This document shows positions 1 to 6,190 of a stretch of 8,980 nt of DNA, piece by piece; the stretch's first letter is position 1, and the number at the start of each line of letters is the position of its first letter. The translations under genes were made by a program, and so were the position numbers. The DNA lies in contig JACMMG010000044.1 in NCBI GenBank assembly GCA_014379165.1, positions 1 through 8,980 of the forward strand. The letters are read 5' to 3'. Source of the stretch: Candidatus Parcubacteria bacterium (GTDB lineage Bacteria > Patescibacteriota > Minisyncoccia > Phycocordibacterales > SBAW01). Under the pieces are notes generated by a model, which worked only from the letters and a program-made list of their open reading frames with translations, did not search any database and was not told the DNA's origin.

Positions 1-326
1 GAACGCAGCATTCCTTCAAGCGCGGGAATATATTCTTTTTCTGTCGCAAATTTTATCCAGCCAAAATATGCCTCCGCGTATTTTTCGTGCTTGCTGGAGT
101 CGGAACGTTCAATAACATATGCAAGAGTAATCTTTTGAGGCATTTGCTCAGATAGTATCTCTGCATTTCCGCGCGAGAGTTCAGAGCGGATTTTTTCTAC
201 AACGGCACCAATAGTCTCTTCCGAAACCGTAGGCACGACATGAAACCCGACCTCATATACGGGGCGCGGGTCCTTGGGGGCATTCGCTTGGGTAGAGGCC
301 TCTACGGCCTGCGACATTTCTGCCAT
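1..326 (-). CDS. rpsF: Small ribosomal subunit protein bS6, N-terminal part (cut by window edge)
   Basis: bS6 sits on the platform of the 30S subunit, where it partners bS18. The 108 visible codons have no stop, so the C-terminus lies beyond position 1. After a roughly 23-residue low-complexity extension the protein reads YEVGFHVVPTVSEETIG, then a helix (AVVEKIRSEL), then QKITLAYVIE and AYFGWIKF, which is the beta-alpha-beta order of the S6 fold. The AYFGWIKF segment is what I know from CPR versions; other bacteria usually have a shorter, more basic strand here. I take the ATG at 326; an in-frame ATG at 317 is an alternative. Neither has a clear Shine-Dalgarno sequence. The start lies 4 nt after the stop of the reverse-transcriptase relic. 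rpsF is commonly followed by ssb and rpsR, which would lie outside the window. Confidence 0.85.
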   Translation of the reverse strand, partial: MAEMSQAVEASTQANAPKDPRPVYEVGFHVVPTVSEETIGAVVEKIRSELSRGNAEILSEQMPQKITLAYVIERSDSSKHEKYAEAYFGWIKFATEKEYIPALEGMLR

Positions 327-330
327 GTCA

Positions 331-545
331 CTACATTAGCATATCTATCGCATTTGGCAATTTCTTGCCGTTGCCATGGCTAAGCAGCCGACGATATGAG
401 AAACCTGTCTCCTTTTCTTTTCAGTTTCTCGTATGCGCCGTAACATCCGACGCTTGGTGGCGGTGCGCAATACGCGATGGTTGGTAAAGTGCACCCAGCC
501 GAAAAAATCGACGCCGGGAACGAATGTCTTGGTAAACACCTTCTT
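331..545 (-). pseudogene. Reverse transcriptase, C-terminal relic with frameshift
   Basis: This encodes only the end of a reverse transcriptase of the group II-like/DGR-like kind common in CPR genomes. From 545 one frame reads KKVFTKTFVPGVDFFGW, then HRVLRTATKRRMLRRI, matching the segment after the catalytic YADD motif in that family. Around 407-424, an A-rich stretch, the match moves to the -1 frame, which reads FSYRRLLSHGNGKKL (402-358) and ends at a TAG at 333-331. That resembles the family's SYLGLLSHGN-x-KL C-terminal motif. The first frame runs on out of homology to a stop at 345. The palm domain, YADD and everything N-terminal are missing; upstream lies the terminator of the neighbouring gene. 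The ancestor therefore lost its 5' part and later gained an indel (net loss of one base or gain of two). Family assignment rests on recalled motifs. A short coding function cannot be excluded but looks unlikely. Confidence 0.7.
333..360 (-). promoter_or_regulatory. Weak candidate promoter for rpsF
   Basis: On the minus strand TTGCCA (360-355, one mismatch to the -35 consensus) is followed after 16 nt by TAATGT (338-333), a poor -10. Transcription would start about at the rpsF ATG, which would explain its missing Shine-Dalgarno sequence. Since a strong terminator lies upstream at 553-592, rpsF needs some promoter between it and 326. This is the best candidate I see, but the match is weak. Confidence 0.2.
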
Positions 546-552
546 GCATAGT

Positions 553-592
553 ATAAAAACAAATCGGTCTCGCGTCGATGACGCGAGACCGA
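553..592 (-). terminator. Strong intrinsic terminator with 13-bp perfect stem
   Basis: Arms 564-576 and 580-592 are perfectly complementary over 13 bp, with a 3-nt loop (577-579). On the minus strand the hairpin is followed at once by TTTGTTTTTATA. It lies 45 nt beyond the stop of the 219-aa gene and would end that transcript. There is no T tract on the plus-strand side, so it acts in one direction. In DGRs a hairpin or cruciform just downstream of the variable repeat helps retrohoming, so a second role is possible. Confidence 0.9.
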
Positions 593-637
593 GAGCTAAG
601 GGCCCAAGTACCAGTGCAGAGGGTCAAAAGCCGAAGT

Positions 638-1297
638 TCAACTTGCGAGGAGCGGAGAAACGAGGCCGCGGCTGCGACGGCGGCCGAGCCAGCCGTAGTC
701 CCAGCCCCACGAACCGTCGCCCCCGCGAAACAGAGAGAGGAAGTACCGGTCGCCGAGGGAGTGCCGCAGAACGGTGCCGGCAAGCTCAAACCAGGAGATG
801 CCGTACGCGTCGTGCAGAAACCGCAACGTTGCCTGATCCTTCTCCTGAAAAAGCGCCACGCCGATGCCGAAGTCGAGCCGGATGTTTGGCATCGCTTTCA
901 TGCGCGCGAGCTTTTCCTCGCCGGTGATGGTCTGCTCGTCTTCTTCAAGGCGATGCTCAAATGTCGCCTTGCTGAAGTCGATCTCGGTAAGGGCGAGCGA
1001 GCGCGGATCTTCTTCCGCATAGCCCTTGAGCCCGTCGCCATCCTTCGGCCCCTTCCAGACGCTCCAATCCTTGTCGATGAACTGGGCAGGAGTCGGGAGT
1101 GAGGCGCGGTCGATGACGAGCGCGTTCGGACCCTTCACGACCAACTGGCAACCGTTATCGAAAAACCGTTTGACCTTGCGCATCTTGTCCTCACTGTTAG
1201 TGAGGAGGGCAAGATCGCCCGGAGTAAACCCCGCCTTGGCAGCGGTAATGACAAATTCGTGGGCTAGGCCCAAACCGAAGTCGGACACATTGCTCAT
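638..1297 (-). CDS. 219-aa CPR-type protein with DGR-target-like C-terminus
   Basis: I recognise the type, not a proven function. It looks like the small proteins found in multiple copies in Parcubacteria genomes. Recognisable parts are a charged N-terminal region (1-70), WSVWKGPKDGDGLKG (78-92), LALTEIDFSK (101-110), ITGEEKLARMK (124-134) and a C-terminal block (about 183-219). In that block GTVLR and GDRYFLSLF precede a W/G/R/D-rich stretch (DGSWGWDYGWLG), ending SPLLAS where relatives have PSAVLAS. This layout resembles the C-type-lectin variable region of DGR targets. No signal peptide or membrane segment is visible. The ATG at 1297 has AGGA 9 nt upstream. The gene is much richer in GC than its neighbours: 47 of 60 bases at 661-720 are G or C, and codons mostly end in C or G. 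It has its own consensus promoter and terminator. Existence of the gene is likely; the DGR link is an inference. Confidence 0.8.
   Translation of the reverse strand: MSNVSDFGLGLAHEFVITAAKAGFTPGDLALLTNSEDKMRKVKRFFDNGCQLVVKGPNALVIDRASLPTPAQFIDKDWSVWKGPKDGDGLKGYAEEDPRSLALTEIDFSKATFEHRLEEDEQTITGEEKLARMKAMPNIRLDFGIGVALFQEKDQATLRFLHDAYGISWFELAGTVLRHSLGDRYFLSLFRGGDGSWGWDYGWLGRRRSRGLVSPLLAS
641..754 (-). other. Possible DGR variable region (VR-like)
   Basis: These are the last ~38 codons of the 219-aa gene. Many codons are NNC (TAC, TTC, CGC, GGC, GAC, AGC, CTC), the pattern left when AAC codons of a template repeat are randomised at adenine. The 3' end is GC-rich, as in initiation-of-mutagenic-homing sequences, and a large hairpin lies downstream. 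Because the whole gene prefers C-ending codons, the NNC pattern alone proves little, and no template repeat is present in this window. Confidence 0.35.
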
Positions 1298-1359
1298 TGC
1301 AACTCATCCTTTTACTTGCGCGACACATCCTCTAGGACTCATCGCATATCAAAGACCAC

Positions 1360-1382
1360 GAAATTAGGCGAATCCCAATTTC
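1360..1382 (-). promoter_or_regulatory. Hairpin near the 5' end of the mRNA leader
   Basis: On the minus strand GAAATTGGG (1382-1374) pairs with CCTAATTTC (1368-1360) around a 5-nt loop ATTCG: 9 bp including one G-U pair. With a start predicted near 1390 the hairpin begins about 8 nt into the transcript. 5'-terminal hairpins often protect mRNA from decay. No riboswitch class is recognised in the ~93-nt leader. Confidence 0.35.
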
Positions 1383-1396
1383 ATTAGCCACTTTTA

Positions 1397-1425
1397 ATTA
1401 TACTCCTTTTTAGGCTACTTGTCAA
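1397..1425 (-). promoter_or_regulatory. Perfect-consensus sigma70-type promoter
   Basis: TTGACA (1425-1420), exactly 17 nt, then TATAAT (1402-1397): no mismatch to the housekeeping consensus. The -35 overlaps the last codons (Ile-Asp-Lys-stop) of tatD. Transcription should start near 1390 and read the 219-aa gene through a ~93-nt leader. As there is no terminator after tatD, the gene can also receive read-through from the operon. Confidence 0.87.
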
Positions 1426-2263
1426 TATTAAAAACACGTTGAGAATTAAGGAGAATTTGCTCTCGTACTTCTTCTACAGGAAGGCCCTTTATTTCAGCGA
1501 TTTTGTTTATTACCTCAACAACATATACGGGCTCGTTGCGTTTACCCCGATAGGGTACGGGAGTTATGTATGGGGCATCAGTTTCGGTCAATAACATATT
1601 GAGAGGAGTGTTCTTTACCACCTCGTCGTAATCGTGGGTAAAGGTTATGACACCAGTAAATGAAAGACTAAAGCCAAAATCGAGAAACTGTTTTGCCTCT
1701 TCCCAGTTCCCTGCAAAAAAGTGCACATCACCTTTCACTGTTGCATGCGTCTTTAGAAGTTCAAGCGCGTCAGCGTAGGCATTCCCGTCTCGACTCGGCG
1801 TCTGAGCCGAGGCGGAGCGTATATGAAGCATGAGCGGCTTTTGCAAACGATTAGCAAGTAGGATCTGCTTTATAAATGTTTCTTTTTGCTTTTCTTTTGT
1901 ATCTTCATCTAGCCGAAAATAGTCGAGCCCGCACTCCCCTATTGCAATGACTTTAGGTGAGCGTGCAAGTGCCTCGTAGGCCGCCGTATCAAACTGCTCA
2001 CCTCGAGAAGTAAATTCTTTGCCTCCCTCCCCCAGTTCTTTCGTATCATGGTACGACTTACTCGTGTGTATCGGATGCAGACCGATACTTGCGTATACGT
2101 CGTTATACTTTTCAGAAAGAGCCACCGCTTGTAGAGATGTGTCATATTGCGTGCCGACGATATTCATCCCTACTCCCCCATTTAGCGAGCGCTTAATTAC
2201 CTCATCTGCATCGTCTTTAAATGCCACGAACTGTACATGGGTGTGCGCGTCGAAATATCGCAT
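1415..2263 (-). CDS. tatD: TatD-family metal-dependent hydrolase (DNase)
   Basis: TatD proteins are cytoplasmic TIM-barrel nucleases with a two-metal centre; several are 3'-5' exonucleases or 3' DNA-repair diesterases. The expected ligands are visible: H7 and H9 in DAHTHV, E110 in IGECGLDYFR, H147 in LMLHIRSA, H181 in HFFAGNW (usually HCFSG) and D229 in TETDAPY, followed by PYRGKRNEP, the family's usual substrate-site segment. Length 282 aa, slightly above the usual ~260, with extra residues near 65-90 and 150-160. The ATG at 2263 is the only sensible start because a stop lies in frame just upstream. No clear Shine-Dalgarno is seen. It follows metG after 63 nt. Association of tatD with metG is common in bacteria. 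Its last codons hold the -35 box of the next gene. Confidence 0.95.
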   Translation of the reverse strand: MRYFDAHTHVQFVAFKDDADEVIKRSLNGGVGMNIVGTQYDTSLQAVALSEKYNDVYASIGLHPIHTSKSYHDTKELGEGGKEFTSRGEQFDTAAYEALARSPKVIAIGECGLDYFRLDEDTKEKQKETFIKQILLANRLQKPLMLHIRSASAQTPSRDGNAYADALELLKTHATVKGDVHFFAGNWEEAKQFLDFGFSLSFTGVITFTHDYDEVVKNTPLNMLLTETDAPYITPVPYRGKRNEPVYVVEVINKIAEIKGLPVEEVREQILLNSQRVFNIDK

Positions 2264-2326
2264 ACTAGTCTTTGCGGCATCTTGCTAATCGCAAATGCAC
2301 TTGGATATTTATAATCGCTTTGCTCA

Positions 2327-3772
2327 TTAAATATCTCGGCGCGGAAAGAGCGTTTCCGGCTTTTTGTTGGCAATAACTGCCGCTTTTATTTTTTCATTTG
2401 TTTCAGGCATGAAAGGGTGGAGCATTCGGCCAATAATATATAGTTCTTGAGTCAGATCTTTTATAATGCCTTTTCCCTTTTCACTGTCTTCTTTTACCAC
2501 TTTAAAGGGCTGCGTTTCGGTGATTTTCTGATCAAGCGCCTGGACGCGGGAGAAAACAAAGTCGAGCGCACGGTTTGTTTCGTATTTTTCAAGCGCATCG
2601 GTATATTCTGGGGCAAATCCTTTCGGCTCCGGACGAGTTCCTTCTTGTAAATGGGTTTCTGCCAGCTGCATAATGCGTGCGGTTAAATTCCCCAGCCCAT
2701 TTGCGAGGTTCGCATTGTAGGCTTCTTTAAATCTTTCCATTGTGAAGTCGCTGTCTTCAAAAGGATGTATATGCCGCCCAAGATAGTAGCGCAGTGCATC
2801 CGTGCCGTATTCTTCAACAATAGCAACTGGGTCTATAACATTACCGAGCGATTTGCTCATCTTCTGTCCCCCACTGGTAATAAACCCGTGTATAAGGATT
2901 TGTTTGGTTTGCGGCAAGTCGGTAGACATGAGCATCGCTTGCCACATTGCCGCTTGCTGGCGAATTTGGTCTTTGCCCGCAAGCTGGATAGCATTTGGAG
3001 CATCAAGAGTTCCCCAGAATTTTGCAAAATTGCTCTCATCTTCTGGCCAGCCAAGCGTCGAAATGTAGTTAACGAGCGCATCAAACCACACGTACATTAC
3101 GTGCGCGTCATCGCCAGGCACCGGGACACCCCAAGGCATTTTTTCTTTAAGACGTGAAATACTGAAGTCTTCAAGTCCGCTCTCGACAAATTTTCGAATT
3201 TCATTAAATCGAAAATCGGGAACAACGAAGTCAGGATGTTCGGCATACAATTTCAGTAGGCGCTCCTGATATTTAGACCAGCGAAAGAAATAGTTCTCCT
3301 CGTCAATTATCTCAAGCTCCAGATTTGGATGAAGCGGGCATTTCCCATCTACTAATTCCGAATCAGTCTTTTCGAGCTCACATCCAACGCAATATTTTAT
3401 TTTGTAATCTTTTTTGTAAATATCTCCCGCAGCATGACAACGTCTCCAGAATTCTTGCGCAGCGGCTTTATGGTGCGGGTCTGTGGTTCGAGTAAAAGCC
3501 GTATAACTTAAATTTAGTAGGCCTTTGAGCGCATCAAATTTTGCCGCGTATTCATCGACGTACGTCTGCGGATCCTTTCCATCTTCAAGGGCTTTTCTAT
3601 AAATCTTGATGCCGTGCTCGTCAGAACCAAAATTAAAGAAAACCTCCTTGCCCATAAGAGCATGGTAACGAGCAAGAATATCCGCTTGCACAATCTCAAG
3701 CGCAAAGCCGATATGCGGAGCCGCATTCACATACGGAATAGTCGTTGTAAGATAAAAAGTTTTCTGCGCCAT
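2327..3772 (-). CDS. metG: Methionyl-tRNA synthetase
   Basis: Cytoplasmic class I enzyme charging tRNA-Met with methionine for initiation and elongation. The N-terminus PYVNAAPHIGFALE carries the HIGH box as HIGF (20-23). C128, C131, C145 and H148 form a CxxC-CxxH zinc knuckle like that of Thermus MetRS. KMSKS lies at 314-318, and an all-helical anticodon domain follows (about 345-460). At 481 aa it lacks the C-terminal EMAPII-like tRNA-binding domain. One oddity is GKDQIRQQAAMWQAML, where most MetRS have RFH...WPAML; the RQQ form is one I associate with CPR. The ATG at 3772 is 5 nt after the stop of the membrane-protein gene and has no close Shine-Dalgarno, suggesting translational coupling. 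Confidence 0.97.
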   Translation of the reverse strand: MAQKTFYLTTTIPYVNAAPHIGFALEIVQADILARYHALMGKEVFFNFGSDEHGIKIYRKALEDGKDPQTYVDEYAAKFDALKGLLNLSYTAFTRTTDPHHKAAAQEFWRRCHAAGDIYKKDYKIKYCVGCELEKTDSELVDGKCPLHPNLELEIIDEENYFFRWSKYQERLLKLYAEHPDFVVPDFRFNEIRKFVESGLEDFSISRLKEKMPWGVPVPGDDAHVMYVWFDALVNYISTLGWPEDESNFAKFWGTLDAPNAIQLAGKDQIRQQAAMWQAMLMSTDLPQTKQILIHGFITSGGQKMSKSLGNVIDPVAIVEEYGTDALRYYLGRHIHPFEDSDFTMERFKEAYNANLANGLGNLTARIMQLAETHLQEGTRPEPKGFAPEYTDALEKYETNRALDFVFSRVQALDQKITETQPFKVVKEDSEKGKGIIKDLTQELYIIGRMLHPFMPETNEKIKAAVIANKKPETLFPRRDI

Positions 3773-3777
3773 TATTT

Positions 3778-4851
3778 TCAGAGACTCGCTTCTTCCTTTT
3801 GCTCTGCAAGTTCTTTCGCGAGTGCGCGAGTCTTTTCGCGATCAACATCTGATACAAACTCTTGTATAGCCGAGGCTATCGGGACCGAAAGCAAAATACC
3901 AAGAAATCCTGCAAGCTTGTAGCCAATAAGAAGTGCCAAAATAACCATAAGTGGCGGAATGCCCACGACCTTTTTAACGACAACTGGGTAAATGAGATGC
4001 GCTTCAAACTGCTGTACCAAAATATAGAGCCCAGCGACTAACAGCGCCGTAGTAACGCCCCCGTCTGTAAAACCGATAGCAACTGCGGGGATAGCCGCAA
4101 GTATTTGCCCAAACACGGGAATAAGCTCAAAGAGTCCCGCAAGAACAGCAAGCAAAAGCGCATGCGGAATACCGAGGATAGTAAGCCCAAGATACAACAA
4201 CACGCCGACAATAAGCCCCAAGATAAGTTGCCCTTGCATCCACTTCCCTATTTTCTCTTGGCTTCGTTTCCACAAATGAAGGACGTAGGCTTGTTCTTTA
4301 ATGGGTGTTATAACGCGCAAAAAATCATCAACACCTGTTTCTTGAACTGAAAAATAAAACGAGAAAACAACGATAAGGACAAAAGAAGTCAGCCCGCCAA
4401 AGACTGCGGAGAGTGTTGTAAGGACACCGGCGCTTGAGCCGGCAAGTGTCGTTGAAATATTACGCAGTACGTCTGCAGAAGAGAGTATGTCGACAACATT
4501 GCCTGGCAACAGTCCGTGTGTAACGTTAGAGAGATCAAGCGTGGAAAGTGTATTGGGGAGATTTGCAAGAAAGCCTGCTGCATCGTCAAGAACGGGCGGA
4601 ATAAAGAAGAAAAGTACTCCAAAAAAGACCACCGCAACGCTTACATATACGCACAGAACTGACAAAACACGCGGGAGGCCAAAACGCATAAGCGAACGTA
4701 CCCCCGGTTCTATCGCAGAAGCAAAGACCACTGCGGTCAGCACTATCAATACAAGGTCTTGTAGGTAAAAGAGTGCCGCTACAAGAAGCACCGACAATAT
4801 CACAGTGACTATAGTTCGGGGAGTGATCGTGACTAAAAGTTGCTTGTCCAC
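3778..4851 (-). CDS. AI-2E/PerM-family membrane protein
   Basis: Polytopic inner-membrane protein of the AI-2E transporter (PerM/YdiK/TqsA) superfamily. Members are linked to autoinducer-2 export or Na+/H+ exchange, but the substrate cannot be told from sequence. The 357 aa give about eight hydrophobic segments: 12-30, 32-48, 61-85, 148-168, 207-226, 229-255, 266-284 and 299-332, with a soluble loop at about 86-145. Family hallmarks are GLFELIPVFGQILAAIPA (239-256), YPVVVKKVVGIPPLMVI (288-304) and a C-terminal GILLSVPIASAIQEF, then a charged tail. It starts with GTG at 4851, supported by a strong Shine-Dalgarno (GAGGGGG, 4860-4854). It lies 12 nt after glyQS and 5 nt before metG, so it is probably co-transcribed with both synthetases; no functional link is implied. 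Confidence 0.93.
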   Translation of the reverse strand: MDKQLLVTITPRTIVTVILSVLLVAALFYLQDLVLIVLTAVVFASAIEPGVRSLMRFGLPRVLSVLCVYVSVAVVFFGVLFFFIPPVLDDAAGFLANLPNTLSTLDLSNVTHGLLPGNVVDILSSADVLRNISTTLAGSSAGVLTTLSAVFGGLTSFVLIVVFSFYFSVQETGVDDFLRVITPIKEQAYVLHLWKRSQEKIGKWMQGQLILGLIVGVLLYLGLTILGIPHALLLAVLAGLFELIPVFGQILAAIPAVAIGFTDGGVTTALLVAGLYILVQQFEAHLIYPVVVKKVVGIPPLMVILALLIGYKLAGFLGILLSVPIASAIQEFVSDVDREKTRALAKELAEQKEEASL

Positions 4852-4853
4852 TG

Positions 4854-4860
4854 CCCCCTC
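4854..4860 (-). promoter_or_regulatory. Strong Shine-Dalgarno fixing a GTG start
   Basis: GAGGGGG on the minus strand lies 2 nt before the GTG at 4851 (5 nt counted from its GAGG core). It is the best ribosome-binding site among the operon genes and supports the GTG start. An out-of-frame ATG at 4862-4860 overlaps it. Confidence 0.6.
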
Positions 4861-4863
4861 ATC

Positions 4864-6177
4864 TTACACCCGCAGTCGCTCTAATAGAAGCGCGGTCAGT
4901 TCAGCCGCCGGAACCCTGGTTTGCTCGCCTGAATCGCGTTCACGCAGCGTTACAGTAGCATCCTCAAGCGTGTCGAAGTCGATTGTGATGCACCATGGCG
5001 TACCGATTTCGTCCTGCCTTCGATACCGTTTGCCAATGTTGCCATTATCGTCAAAAACAATCTGCGGAATTTCTGTTTTGAGAGCCCGGTAGATTCCACG
5101 GGCCTTTTCCACCAGCTCCGGTTTGTTTTTAAGGAGTGGGAAGATCGCGGCTTTAACGGGAGCGAGATGCGGAGGAAATTTAAGAAATGTGCGCTTTTCT
5201 CCCCCTAATTCGTCCTCGGTATATGCCTTTACGATAACTGCGAGCAAGTGCCGACCAAGTCCGAATGTCGGTTCAAGTACATGAGGCACAAATTTTTCGT
5301 TCGTATTCGGATCAAGATATGAAAGATCAATACCGCTATGCTCAATATGATTCTTGAGATCAAAGTCGGTGCGGTATGCAAGTCCACCTATCTCGTCAAA
5401 CTTGTGCGGATAGCGAAAATGAAAATCGATAGTGCGTTTTGAGTAATGCGCACGCTCTCCGTCAGGGATCTCGACTTCTTTTACATCACTTTCGTCAAAA
5501 CCGAGCGACTTGAACCATCCCTGCATCCGCTCGCGCCAATACTCGAATTTCTCTTCCCATTCCCCTTCCCTGATAAAATATTCGAATTCCATCAGATCAA
5601 ATTCGCGTACACGGAATATAAAGTCACGCGGTGCGATTTCATTACGGAACACGCGTCCAACTTGAGCAATACCAAATGGGAGCTTCGGGTGATAGGAGTC
5701 GATAATATTTTTAAAATCAACAAACATGCCCTGTGCCATCTCCGGTCGCAGGTATACCGTCATATCGTCACCTTCTACCGATCCGACTGTCGTTTTGAAC
5801 ATCATATTAAACTGTCGTGGCTCTCCAAGCTTGCCTCCGCAATTAGGACATTTTGAAATATCTTCCAAATGATCAGCGCGAAAGCGGCGTTTGCATTTTT
5901 CACACTGTACTAACGGGTCTGAAAAGCCCCCAACGTGACCGCTGGCCTCCCACACCTTTGGATTCATTAAAATAGCCGAGTCAAGACCATATATATCATC
6001 ACGCGAGTCGACAAACATTCGCCACCACAAATTTTCTATATTCTTTTTTAGAGCAACGCCAAGCGGCCCGTAGTCCCACGTTCCGGCAAGACCGCCGTAT
6101 ATTTCTGAGCCCTGAAACACAAAACCCCGCCGCTTACAGAGCGATACTATCTTTTCCATCAGTTCTTCTTGCGCCAT
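4864..6177 (-). CDS. glyQS: Glycyl-tRNA synthetase, homodimeric (class II) type
   Basis: Charges tRNA-Gly in the cytoplasm. This is the alpha2, Thermus/eukaryote-like form, not the alpha2beta2 enzyme encoded by glyQ plus glyS. The 437-aa product starts MAQEELMEKIVSLCKRRGF, runs through GSEIYGGLAGTWDYGPLG (23-40), and has a zinc ribbon with C92, C95, C110 and C113 (CxxC-x14-CxxC). Then come RPEMAQGMF (144-152), motif 2 VGRVFRNEIAPRDFIFRVRE (173-192) and motif 3 LEPTFGLGRH (301-310). A C-terminal anticodon-binding domain (about 330-437) contains IGKRYRRQDEIGTP. The frame stays open upstream to an ATG at 6291, but that would overlap the preceding gene by 101 nt and add 38 unrelated residues, so I place the start at 6177, 13 nt after the previous stop. 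The Shine-Dalgarno there is weak and A-rich. Confidence 0.97.
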   Translation of the reverse strand: MAQEELMEKIVSLCKRRGFVFQGSEIYGGLAGTWDYGPLGVALKKNIENLWWRMFVDSRDDIYGLDSAILMNPKVWEASGHVGGFSDPLVQCEKCKRRFRADHLEDISKCPNCGGKLGEPRQFNMMFKTTVGSVEGDDMTVYLRPEMAQGMFVDFKNIIDSYHPKLPFGIAQVGRVFRNEIAPRDFIFRVREFDLMEFEYFIREGEWEEKFEYWRERMQGWFKSLGFDESDVKEVEIPDGERAHYSKRTIDFHFRYPHKFDEIGGLAYRTDFDLKNHIEHSGIDLSYLDPNTNEKFVPHVLEPTFGLGRHLLAVIVKAYTEDELGGEKRTFLKFPPHLAPVKAAIFPLLKNKPELVEKARGIYRALKTEIPQIVFDDNGNIGKRYRRQDEIGTPWCITIDFDTLEDATVTLRERDSGEQTRVPAAELTALLLERLRV

Positions 6178-6190
6178 ATACTCTTTTTTA

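Noticed and set aside
331..424. Programmed -1 frameshifting in the RT relic
   Set aside because: No canonical slippery heptamer in frame, and the RT lacks its whole catalytic part, so a decay indel is simpler.
433..1102. Long plus-strand open frames across 433-927 and 578-1102
   Set aside because: They lie opposite the GC-rich 219-aa gene and the RT relic, run through the terminator hairpin, and give Arg/Pro/Ser-rich low-information proteins without a ribosome-binding site. GC-rich codons open the opposite frames.
1298..1390. Riboswitch in the leader of the 219-aa gene
   Set aside because: Only one simple hairpin is visible, and I find no conserved aptamer motif of a known class.
2264..2326. 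TATAAA in the metG-tatD gap as a promoter for tatD
   Set aside because: The hexamer is AT-rich by context and no -35-like element lies 16-18 nt upstream. Read-through from metG is sufficient.
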